The notes below the pieces were generated by a model that saw nothing but the letters and a program-made list of their open reading frames with translations, did not search any database and was not told the DNA's origin. 64,000 bases of DNA from Endocalyx cinctus (Eukaryota > Ascomycota > Sordariomycetes > Amphisphaeriales > Apiosporaceae): NCBI GenBank assembly GCA_001600455.1, contig BCKC01000001.1, positions 2,630,441 to 2,694,440 of the forward strand. Reading direction: 5' to 3'. A program made the translations under genes and the position numbers. Position 1 is the first letter of the stretch; every line of letters starts with the position of its first letter. Below, one piece after another: positions 11,060 through 21,748 of the stretch.

Positions 11060-14000
11060 TTATTCCTGGGTTGATAGCGACATCGTTTTGGATGTGGCTG
11101 CATGTTCTGCCTTCTCGATAGGCTCCTGGCTAATTGGCCTTTGTTCGAATATAGAGGACTCCTCTGGGTTTGCGGAACCTTCCTCGAAATGCTGAGATGA
11201 CTGACTGAATGAACTTTCTTCGATTTCATGCGAACTTTCACTTGTTGAGCTTTGCTGGATGCTTTCATGAGCGTTCTCCGTCTCCGTCCTCACTCGAGGC
11301 TGCGGAGATGACAATCGCGGGGTCGCCTCGGGGTCCGTCATGATGGCGCGGAGTGCACTCGAACTCGCGCTGCCTTTTACCGGCTGTGGGCTTAGCACAT
11401 TCGCAGGCTGGGCTACGTATGTAGGAGATATCAGCTCTTCCGATCCAAAGGGGAGTGGCCTAGATGGTAGTGTGCTGCTATCTCTATCGCTATTACCAAG
11501 TTTCGCAAGTAATGCTTCAGACTGTTGCCTAGCCAGCTTCTGCAGTTGCGCAACAGGATCCTTGTGAACACCGAGCACGTTAGTTAAATCACAAAGGCAG
11601 TCTGCAGGACGCCATCGTCTTCCATGCACACATACCCATTCCGCCTGCGCCGGCACACCCTCCGCGGCCGGTAGCAGTGGATCGTCGTCTTCTCCGATTC
11701 CGGGGCCACCACCACCCCAAAATCGTGGTCGACGGATCGGCGCCGGTGTCACCGGTAGGCTGGGACGCTCTGCCGCGCTTGGAAAGTCGGTGAGCTTATT
11801 CCCTTGTCGCCGCCAGAGGATTTCTTCGACACCATCGCCGGGATCCGGCATCCCAATCATGCCGGGAGATTTCAAGCTCCGCTTACGTCGATGTCCTTGA
11901 ATAGAATCGACGTAACGCTCAATCGCCGGCACCTCGTCCCACGCGTTGGTGCGCGAAAACGAGGTCCACGGGTCCGACGGCGTGATTTGGATGGTGGGAG
12001 TGATTGGTGTGACCGGCTCGCTCTTTTGTTCGAACGTAGAAGTTTCTGTAATAGAAGACTCAGTGGACGGTTGCTGGGTAGGCGATGACCGGCGCTCACC
12101 CGTAGGCGTACTCGGCTCACCAAAATCGGCATCTTGCTTCCGATGCTGATCATCGACAAATGTTCGGGTCGGCAGTGGCTGGTTGTGTTCCCAAGGGAAT
12201 ATGGCCTTCGGTGGCTCCGAGCGATGAGCTGGCGCTTCCTTGGGAACTTCGTACCACATATCTTTTGGAGGGCTAGGGTATCGTTCAGGAGCGACGAATG
12301 GAGCAGAACTCGTGGACATCTCATATACGGTAGCAGGGAAGTTCATCGCTTCCGGCTTAGAATCTGCTGGCGGAGGTTGTCTATGTCTGTTATTAGCATC
12401 CAAAGCCGAGTGATTGGCGTGTATGCAGGTGAGGAAAAAAAAAAACTAACCTTTGAGCGTCCCAATCTGACATGGAAGGTTGAAACGGAGGTGGCTTCAG
12501 CTCCTGCTCCGGCTCCGGATGGCGAGGGGTCGGAGGGACCCCTGACGCAGGCACCTGATCTTCGCGAGCCTCAGTATGAGTTCCCTCAACATGGGTAGAA
12601 GACGAAATCGACGCGCTAAAAGAAGGATGGGAAGGCTCAGGCTTCTGGATGGATGTTCCAGGCTGATATTCTACGTGACCATGAGGTTCCATGCGACCGT
12701 GCGGTTCCACGTGATGGTGAAATTCAACGTGTCCATGAGGTTCAACATTGTCCTGAGGTTCATCATGGCCGTGAGACTCTACGTGGCCATGAGATTCTAC
12801 GTGAACATGAGGTTCTCCAAGGCCATAAGCTTCGCTATGGGCCTCGTGGTGGTGAACAGCATCATAATGTTCCTGTCCGCCATGCTGCGGGGACGGATAG
12901 GCTAGCTGCACATGCGGCTGATGATCTCGGCGATCATAATTATCAGGCTTACTGGTAGACACAAGATAATTAATCTTGGGCTGGTATTCTCCTTTGGTGT
13001 GATATTGCACCAATTCAGCAGTCGGTCGGGGAAGGCTGAGACTATTCGAAATGTCGGTAGGCGCAGAGGGCGCAGAAGGGGCGAGTTTTGGCGACTTGCC
13101 TGCATGTTAGTACACACTATCCAAGGCGGAGGAAACAAAGCGACATCTCCGGAATAACTCACAGGTACACGATAATGTCGATCATAAACTGACCACCATT
13201 TACCCGCCATCTCGTCAAAGGGAGAGCTTCCTATGCTCGCATCTCGTCCCTTGAACCATGGCTTATCAGAACCGATGAAATGGACCATATTGATGCCAGA
13301 CTGGAAATGACGGTAGGCGGGCAGGTATTGGTAGTGAGGGGAGGGCGTGACGTTGTAGACAAAGCTGATGCGGTTATAGTTATTTTTAAAATGCATGTTG
13401 ATAAGACCTTGGTCGGCACCGTCGAAGGATATATTCCTTTCGGCCATCGCTAGCATCGCATAAAAATCACCCATATTCGGAGTCAGTACCATAACGCCAG
13501 TGTTGAACAAGTCGGGCCAGCCAATATCTGGAGCGGCCGAGAAGCGATGGTGAATATCAAAGAGCTCATCGGGAGCACGATATGCAACGATGTCGGCGTC
13601 GATGTAAACAATCTTGCGGAACTGCATCAGCTTCCACAGGTGGATCTTGGTGAAGGCGGAATGCAAATCGTTTCGGTTCATCAGCGCTAGGTTGTCGGGA
13701 CGGGAATTGCGAATTCGGCTGACGGGGATTATGTAGTCGTATACGGTCTAATGGAGCCGGTATTAGCTGGATAAGTACAAGTAAGATATCGTGGATATCA
13801 GGGAAGCTTGCCTGTAGCTCTGTTATGGCATCGGCAGAAACGGTGTCGAGGGTGACCAAAATGGCCAGCTTCTTCGTGGTAGCACCATCTCGTAGGGAAT
13901 GCGCAAGGACAAGAGCGCCTGTTCAACGGATTTAACAAATATACATATGGTCAATTGATACGGTAGAGCTCACCAGGCAAATACGTGTCGCTCAATAAAA

Positions 14001-14119
14001 GCTATATACATGGGATATTATCAGTACAGATAATTCGTATGCAGATGTTTCTCAAGATGTTTTTGGATAAGACGAACTGTGGCGTACACGTCCTCCTCCG
14101 CTCCTCCTTGCACAGCCAT
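11060..14119 (-). CDS. GLG1: glycogenin, self-glucosylating glycogen primer (GT8)
   Basis: Glycogenin transfers glucose from UDP-glucose to its own tyrosine and so primes glycogen synthesis in the cytosol. Six exons on the minus strand: 14119-14078, 14001-13974, 13918-13812, 13747-13163, 13094-12451 and 12386-11060, giving 910 aa. The GT8 domain fills about residues 10-255: start MAVQGGAEEDVYATLLLSD, then LPGALVLAHSLRDGATTKKLA, the metal-binding DADIV (Asp109-x-Asp111), FNTGVMVL and DQGLIN. The tail is long and disordered; it carries eight 6-residue His-rich repeats (residues about 348-395) and a fungal WVCVHGRRWRPADCLC segment that probably serves partner binding. Intron 3 has a GC donor, and intron 4 appears to skip a CAG for a downstream AAG. 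The short first exons are set by phase and by match to the family. The tail is longer than in most fungal glycogenins I know. Confidence 0.9.
12672..12815 (-). repeat. 8 x 18-bp repeat coding a His-rich tract in glycogenin
   Basis: Eight degenerate 18-bp units read on the minus strand as variants of EPHGHV (for example ESHGHV, EPQDNV, EFHHHV). Length changes by whole units keep the frame, so strain differences are likely. Confidence 0.85.
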
Positions 14120-16676
14120 CGCGTGCAAGGTCGACCTCAAAAACTATACCAGATCGAATAGAGAAATGAGCCAAACAACCAAATAACGTCGTGGGGTGGA
14201 AGTGGATTCAAACGGGAGGAATGGAAGCAAGCGATGCGCGTTTCAACGCGAGTGGTATTGAGCGATAGTAGATCAGTAGTGTGTAATTATCTAACTACAA
14301 ATGAAGGTTAGAAATATGAAGGGTTGAATAATGATATTCCATATATCTTTACTTTTCAAACAAGGTGAAATCGAGTGATGAAGCTGAGGAGAGAGATGGG
14401 ATAGCAAGAAATGGGTTGGGAATAATAGAAAGCGATTCTATTCTGCAGCTTTGACAGGGAAAAGCTTCCAGGGTTCCATTAACTTATTTTATTTTAATTT
14501 TTTTTTTTTCCCTAGCCAACACCCTAGAAACCGTAGCATGTTTACATAGTACGTACCCCTAAGATTATGATGTAGTGATACCTCGAAAGGGCCTAATAGC
14601 TAGTAATGTAACGGTTAGTTATCACCTACTGTATCATTTCTGTAGCTTTGTCGTCACATATAGCTATTGGATTAAATCTGGCAGTATCCAGAGAAAAACT
14701 TTTATCCCACGCAAGGTCAACGTACGAAATGCCTCAAAACTCGTACGTTTACTTATGGGCGAATTATAAGAATTTACATACCCAGTACGTGTGATATTAT
14801 AGTACATCCCTACCTAGGTAGGTACACACATCTGTCTAAGTATCTCGATGTCTACTACGATACATAGTTTCTAATAGGTACTACTAAATTCCAAGGTTGG
14901 TACCAACTGTACTTAGAATCAAGCTTGACAAATGCGGAGATGTGGGGAATACATCAGACAAAAAAAAAAAAAGCTTTCAAGTTGGAGTAAAAAATACATA
15001 TTCGAAGGTAAAAAAGAAAAAAAAGATTAACGACGTCAATGATAAGCATCTAAGCTTTGGCAAGTATTGATCGACCTGTTTCGACCTCGATGATCGTCGC
15101 TGCGATTGAGCGGGTGACTTTTTTTTTCAAGTGCGGGGAGAAACTTACGATATTCTACTCCGTACAGAACTAAACAAAAAACATACAGATTCTGGATATA
15201 TTGTCATTATCCTTGCCTCAAGGACCCATCCGTCCCCGGGCCCACCTCCGCATCATATCGAATAGGTTAAGTACGTTGTCACAAGTCAGAGAAATGGATA
15301 TATCTAAAATTTTTGAATAATGAATAGCTTGTTCTTGCTACTTACTGTACGTACATATATATGTACCAACTAGATTAAGATATACCCACTCTGTGCCTTA
15401 CTGGTTATAACTTATTGGAAGATATCATTTATTTCACGAATCCTTCTTCGGCTCGGGTTAATGCTTTACGATTTCCTAACCTGGTATAATCATTAAAGCT
15501 AACTAAACGTTGGTTGGCTGGATGTTTTCGACGCCCTTTTTCTGGGGTTCTTCGAAGTGAATTCTGATTCGACGGCAGTAGATAAACAATGTCGTCATTT
15601 GATGATTTACTACCGTCTGTACGGAGTAGATAGGTAATCTACAAAATGTCTCTCCACGCCTATAATATCCTTCTCTTTTTAACTTGATACAGAAAGATCT
15701 ATCTATCATATGAGACACGTTGCGTTTCCCGCGCTTAGAAAAACCGCAATTTACATTAGGCGTCGTTGGACTGTTGGGTGGGTTGTGGGTTCAATGTACT
15801 GGGTAGGTTCAACCGAAAACCTGGCAACAGCAGCTACGCAATACTGTGTACGTGAGAGGTAAATAATCCATTTCTTAATGTATACATACTGCTTATCTTT
15901 AGGCGGTGCACTAAAGCCACTTCGTTCATGGTTCAGCCTCGTCCGACAATCGGACGTACGGCAAGTATTATCAGATCTTCCAGGAGCTGCTCTACTAGAC
16001 ACCTATACGACACGCATATTCAAGGCGAGTAGAACTTGTCAGCGGTCTTCGCCCCTTGATATATAGGATACAGTACTACTTCGTATGCTATATATTGCTA
16101 CTAGCATATTGTCTGTCAAGCAATGAGACGGTCTATTTAATGTAGCCACGGTGGCTTTAGGCATCATAAAGTCCTACTCTTCCTTATCCTGATCATAAGA
16201 TAGACGGCGAGATATTCTAGTAGCTCGGGCCTAAAACTGCTAGCCTTGACCACCTTAGCGAGGACGTTCGAAAATTTGGAATAACCTCGCAAATTTATAG
16301 GCATATTTATGACATGAAAAAGGTAAAAATAGGTATGACATATAATTTGCAATTGAAAACTATCGATACAGAATTCTAGTGTCCTCCATACGATATGAGA
16401 ATGTGACACTTTGTTAGACAGAATTTTGAAATACCTTCCTAGAAGTCGCACATGATCCTGACGCAAGGGGTGGAACCCGTCCCTTTGGTATAACCTCCGC
16501 TAAGTGTAGTCACCCATTTAACTCCAAACTCCATCTCGAGAAACAGGAAGAAGAATTTATCTTCCCGCACTAGAAATAATCAAACGCCCGTCTAATCTTG
16601 ACTTTGCTTGGGCACGTAAACTATACTACGGTTGAGAACTGCTATCTTGACGAAGCATCTCAGCCACGTCTGCATC
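14120..16676. other. 2.5-kb spacer, no gene seen
   Basis: This holds the glycogenin promoter at its left and the RTT103 3' end at its right. It contains two copies of the dispersed tactccgtac/gtacggagta motif (15156-15165 and 15619-15628) and a ctacctaggtaggta palindrome near 14811. Short frames at 15.5-16.1 kb show no family or splice support. Confidence 0.55.
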
Positions 16677-18051
16677 TCAGCCATCGTCTGTTCCCATATT
16701 AATTTCACTATCGTCGAGTCGTCTCTTCTTGGACCCGTTAGTTGCCGTTGGCATCGATCGGTATTGGGCCGTTAGGGTGGATAGTAAATCTAAGCCCGGT
16801 GCGGCGTCCGCTTGAAGGGGCATGTCTTGAGGTGGCATCGGAGCTGTGGGCTCGGCCGCCTCAGGTTCCATCGGAGGAGGAGTGAGTTCTTCAATCTCGG
16901 GCCTGTCAGGTTCGGGAATCATATGGTCTTCATGATCTATACCCGAGCTATAGGGTTCATCGTTGGATAGTCCTGCCATGATCGCTCTTTCCACATCTGT
17001 CTTCTTATCTTCCACTTTTAGTTTTCGCTGCGTAAACGTTTCCATTTGATCCTCATCCGCGATAAGAGCGGTTTTGTTGGCGTCGAGAATCTTTTGTAAT
17101 TCGGTAACAAGCTCGCGGCGTGCCTTGACGCACTGCTCGACAGCCCCCTCGGCTTGGGCTAGCGTTTTAAGCAGCCCACTCAGACGGGCGGCGTATACTG
17201 GGGCAGAAGGAACCTCGCTGGTCGGTCCCATGAGCTTGTCATAGTCTTGGTTAGCCGAGTTGACGGCGGTCTTTGTATTTAGAAGTAGCTTTGTGACACC
17301 TTGCTGAGGGGCAACCAAGGGGGCCAGTTCCGATGGGATAGATGAAGACCCGAAAATAGAGCCACCAAAACCAGCCTTCGCTGTGCCTCTAGCTTTGTCA
17401 AGGTCTAATAGCGGTCAGTATATCGGCATTCAACGTAGATGGGTGAAGATTTGGCAACTCACCGGCAATACGGGTTTCAATGGCAGCTTGGATGGGCTCC
17501 TCGAAGACACGACGTTCTCTCCAAACATCGACGACTCTACGAATCCTTTGCTGAACATCTGACGGTGCGCCCTTGTATGCGGTAGCAACACCTTCCGCAA
17601 TGGACGGAGAAAATGCGACAAGAAAGTCTTCCTTATGACGAGCTCTCGACTGCTGAGCAACCTCTGCAGAAAGGATGGTTAGATTATATCGCGGATAAAG
17701 CATTTGATGAGAAGACGATGCTTACCATTCGCAAGGTATATGAGGCTGAGTCGTTTGTTGCTTGGGGAATCTTTCAAGCGCTGGAGCCATAACTGGACAG
17801 TGCGCTCGGCCTGGCGTCTATATACAAACAACCATGTTAGCTCAAGCTTCCCCTAGGCCAAATTGTTCGAGAAGTTTATATTAAAGGCTGCAGGGTGCAT
17901 AATGTGGTGTACAAATAACAGAATGCTATGATTCCACGAGCGAAATAACTCACCGATGAAACATAATCCATTGGGCTACAGTGACGATGCTATCTTGAGT
18001 ATCGACAAGACCAGAAAGCTTGGCCAACACAGCATCATCAGTGTAAGACAT
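16677..18051 (-). CDS. RTT103: RTT103-like CID protein, RNA polymerase II CTD binding
   Basis: Four exons on the minus strand, 18051-17954, 17817-17726, 17663-17463 and 17404-16677, code for 372 aa; the phases close exactly. The first 130 residues form a CTD-interacting (RPR/CID) domain: VLAKLSGLVDTQDSIVTVAQ, then RTVQLWLQRLKDS, then KRLSLIYLANEVAQQSR, and RRVVDVWRERRVFEE as the last helix. This family binds Ser2-phosphorylated CTD and acts in transcription termination with the Rat1 exonuclease in yeast; the human counterparts are RPRD1A/B. A coiled-coil-like region (about 160-270) follows, then a Pro-rich acidic tail ending in a basic KKRRLDDSE stretch that may be nuclear. It is divergent from clathrin light chain across 1.1 kb. 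Confidence 0.9.
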
Positions 18052-19127
18052 CTTGATTTTCTCTCTCTCTTATTTTAGAAAATTTGAGATAATCGAGAAT
18101 ATTGTCTGATATTCGAGGAATTTGGAGATAATGTATGAGTAAACAAAGTGTTTGGCTTTTCTACTTGTCGTATGTTGATTCTAGTTGTTTGTTTATCATA
18201 ACAATCTACAGGCTGGAATACCAGGATTCATTAAAAGCTGGGCAAAGCAATGTTAAAAGAAAAACCATATGCTAAGTCTAGCTACTGTGAAGTCCGGCAA
18301 TCTACGTCTGGAATTTTGGGTGAGTTGATGATATGATGTTATGTTTGTTACACCTGTAGCCTGATGATATAAATGGTGAATGCTGGCCTCCGATAGAGAA
18401 TACGTTGTAGGGAGACTGTTATGATTTATAGAAGAAATGAAGAAAAGGAAATGAATATAAGAAGCTCTGCTAATTCTAGTTATGCTATTAATTATGCTAC
18501 TAAACGAATCTTTTAAAGGTCACGTGGTTTTACTCTTAGTAGGTGCAGGATGGAAGGATTAGGTAGGTACTTTGTACCTGCCTGGAAATGCACGGGCCAT
18601 TTTTCATCACCTAAGAGGCTTTTCCATTCTGATCCGTGCACTACAAAACCGTCTAAAAGTAGTATAGCGTCTTGGCGGTATTGAAAGGACACTTTAAAGG
18701 GATATCATATATGGTGGAAAGTACTGTATATCAGATACAACGCGATTAATGCATATATCCACTTTAATTAATAAACTCCAGGGGGCTTGACCGTCAAGGC
18801 TTGGCAATTACTGATGTATTGATTGGAAGTTGCGATTGAATGCAAGACCAGTTGTCCTATGTACAGTTAATTACTTAACTTATTATTTACTATTACCATT
18901 ACCTGAGATTTGCGACCAAGAAATTTATTACATCCTGAATTCATCTCGGTACTTGATCTACGAAACAATTCATTGCATTGCCTTGCTTTGCACCGAATCT
19001 ATTTATTGTATCCTGTTTCACCATAATCACCCCGATCAGCGATATAAAGACCTAGACCTCCTATTACCAGTTTCTGCCTTCTACCTTCATACGTTCAGCT
19101 TCTAGCCTATTGGCTTCTCACATCAAC
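18052..19127. other. divergent promoter region RTT103 / CLC1
   Basis: Both genes start outward from this 1.1-kb region, so it should hold both promoters. It contains taggtaggtactttgtacctgcc near 18560, an imperfect inverted repeat, and otherwise AT-rich sequence. No coding frame is supported. Confidence 0.6.
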
Positions 19128-20016
19128 ATGGCTGACAGATTTCCATCCTTGGAGGATTTTGATTCGGGTGGTGAGTGAAGCAAGACCTTTAAGTCGAATT
19201 GGCTTTTATTTGTTTTTAAATTGGTAAACCGCGGATTAATCAATAACTGACTTGTGTCCCTTGTCGTCGACGTTTAGCTCAACCCGACATCAAAATCGCC
19301 GATGAACCATCCGCCGACGATTTCCTTGCCCGTGAACGAGCTGCCCTCGGCGATGATGCTGGATTGTTCGAGACCGGCACTGAAGCTGCCGCTTTAGGCG
19401 AGCCTTCAGGCGATTTACTCGGAGAACCTAGCGAGAGCGCGCAGTTCGAGAGCCAGTTCCCAGATATCAACAGCTCCAACCAGGTATGTCGTATATATGT
19501 TGCATATTTTCCAACATAGTGGCCACGTTGAATGAAGGATGGACTGATCCTAACACGGATGTGTAGCAGGTGGCACCTGGAGGCTCGATCACCGGCCCGT
19601 CTGTCTCTTACAACTCTGGCTACGGCGCATTCGTCGAGGAGGAGCAGGAACCCGAAGTGATCAAGGAGTGGCGCGAGAAGCGAGATGCTGGTAACGCCAA
19701 GCGCGCCGAACAGTTCGCTCAGCAGAAGGCCGAGACGGTCAAGGAGGCCCAGCAGAACATCGACGACTTCTACGAGAATTACAACACCAAGAAGGAGAAG
19801 CAGATCTCACAGACCCGGAAAGAGGCCGAAGAATTCCTGGCAAGCCGTGATGATACAACCTCGGGCGGAACCAGCTGGGAGCGTATCTCCAAACTTGTGG
19901 ACATCAGCGGCAAGGGACAGAAGGGAGGTGCTAGCGGATCGGGCAAGGAGCGCTTCCGCGAAATATTGATGAGCCTACGAAAGGACGAGAAGGCCCCCGG
20001 AGCCGAAGGCTACTAG
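19128..20016 (+). CDS. CLC1: clathrin light chain
   Basis: Three exons: 19128-19170, 19278-19483 and 19567 or 19570-20016, giving 231 or 232 aa. Clathrin light chain binds the heavy-chain hub and regulates coat assembly in endocytosis and at the trans-Golgi. The protein starts MADRFPSLEDFDS, a conserved light-chain opening. An acidic N-terminal region follows, then YGAFVEEEQEPEVIKEWREK, the conserved heavy-chain-binding segment. The long charged helix runs from about residue 105 to 170 (RAEQFAQQKAETVKEAQQNI). The family ending TSWERISKLVDISGKG...RFREILMSLRKD is intact. The last acceptor is a TAGCAG tandem, so transcripts may differ by one Gln codon. Confidence 0.95.
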
Positions 20017-20448
20017 ACCATATCACGTATCCTTTCTACAATGCACATATGAACAGCTTCGGTACCGGACGGTAATGACGGCTTTTTGCGGGCACACCAC
20101 TCTTCAGTCGTGTCGACGATAGACTACTTTGTAATTTAGAAGAAAAAAAGAAAGAGAAAAAGCTCGCAATTATCGGGTATCATGGCCGGCATGATTTTAC
20201 ATAGTTTCGGCTTTAGGCGTAATGAAATTGAGGGAAAAGATTTGCTTGCGTATCATCACAGGTAGTTCACAATTTTCCGATTGAGTTACTGGTTATAGAT
20301 AAAAGCGACTTGGTATGAACGATCTTCTATACTTCTAACACATAAGAAACCTCGATTTTGTGCCGTCGAGAACTAGACCTGACTGCTAGTAGAAAACTTT
20401 ATCAATAGGCTCTTTCAATTCAACGTCCCTATCATATATACAATTGAT
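20017..20448. other. convergent 3' spacer
   Basis: This sits between the stop codons of CLC1 (plus) and the COX7-like gene (minus) and should carry both 3' untranslated regions. I see no gene or repeat. Confidence 0.6.
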
Positions 20449-20839
20449 TTAACTCTGCTTGGGTCCGAAGAAGGAGTTGTAACCCATGATCTTCCGGCCC
20501 GCCATGTACATGGTTGCTAATGAAACGATTAGCTAAACTGTGCGGGATCGCCTATGTTGATAATTTGTCGAGACTCACCGGCGAAGGTTCCATAAAGCAG
20601 GATGTTGTAGGGGAGCATGATGTACGGGCTACGAGGGCTCTGCGTCATAAAAAATACCATCAGTTCGAGATTCTTTAATCATGAGGATAAGGCGCAAAAT
20701 AAGATGCGGAATATGCTGCGTATTTAAATCATCGTGTATAGGTGGAATAACGTACGATCTTCCAAAGGCGGGTGTGCTGCTTGTAGGCTTGTTGGTAAAA
20801 TCTCTGGTGCTGAGGCACCTTGTTGGGAGCGTTCATCAT
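20449..20839 (-). CDS. COX7: cytochrome c oxidase subunit 7 (VIIa-type), small inner-membrane protein
   Basis: A 70-aa protein from three coding exons on the minus strand: 20839-20756, 20639-20579 and 20516-20449. Introns of 116 and 62 nt have clean GTACGT and GTGAGT donors, and the phases close. The protein starts MMNAPNKVPQHQRFYQ, has a basic KQHTRLWKI stretch, then one membrane helix (SPYIMLPYNILLYGTFAATM) and ends GRKIMGYNSFFGPKQS. This layout fits the single-helix VIIa/Cox7 subunit of complex IV. I recognise it as the form usually annotated in filamentous fungi; the exact subunit name is less sure than the membrane topology. A fourth, non-coding upstream exon probably ends at 20944, with a 103-nt leader intron ending one base before the ATG. 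Confidence 0.8.
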
Positions 20840-20840
20840 T

Positions 20841-20943
20841 CTGTTATATAAATCGAAATGATTAGCATCAATTGGATCGGAGTCGGTTGTAGAAACTGGA
20901 CTTTAGTGATATTGTAGAAAATCGATCGTTCAAATTGACGTAC
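20841..20943 (-). other. leader (5'UTR) intron of the COX7-like gene
   Basis: The donor GTACGT and acceptor ATAACAG frame a 103-nt intron that ends one base before the ATG. The upstream exon has an in-frame TAA and no ATG, so it cannot code. Confidence 0.55.
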
Positions 20944-21748
20944 TTGACGGTATTGGCTGGGTTTTCGTGAACGCTCTCGGTGAATGGGAGGGATTACGAT
21001 TGAATTGCTTGAAGGAAGTTCAGAAGGAAGCAGAAGTTAAAGTAAGAGTGGTACGATAGGTTTGGATTGATTGGTTGACAAGGCTTTGGGATTAATGACT
21101 AAGCGCAAGAACCTCGGGAAACTTTACTTAATATTAGCAAGCTGCAACAGCAGTGACGACAGTGTCTGAGTGTGTACTGTACTCCGTATATCCGTTTCTG
21201 ACATCAATCAATGTACGATAATTTAGGATACTGTTCTTCTAAAAAAAATCGCCGCTTTTTCTCAGGCCTTGAACTATTAGAATACCTACTTAATAAACTG
21301 AGGTTCTACAGTAGTAGGTACTTAAATAGTATGTGACTGGAAATACTATCTATACCTATCTTCTCAGTACAGTGTACTACCTAGGTAGTTTTACTGTAAT
21401 TCACTTGATTAGATAATGTCTGAAATAGTGGACCTGCTAACTTATCCTGCTCTCAGTTGTGACATCTCTCAGATTAAAAGCGGCATTCATTGGTGTATGA
21501 AGGTATAATAATTATGGGGCACGAATACTTAGTGTTTCTTCTACTACATATTTTTATTCTCCGTCGTTTCTATATCTGAAAATAAAATTCTTAACCGCAG
21601 TCTCCCAATTGTGAAGGGATGTGTCTCCCCCTACATTACGAGGTAACTGGTTTATTATAATGTTTATGATAACTGCCTTTCATGATCCTATATGAGGCAT
21701 ATACTCTTTTAGTCGGGCCTTTCGGCACCTGAAGGAATTATTGCTGTA
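20944..21748. other. divergent promoter region COX7 / PPR gene
   Basis: An AT-rich region between two outward-facing genes. It carries gtactccgta (21179-21188), a ctacctaggtag palindrome near 21379 and tagtaggtacttaaatag. The non-coding first exon of the COX7-like gene lies at its left end. Confidence 0.6.
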
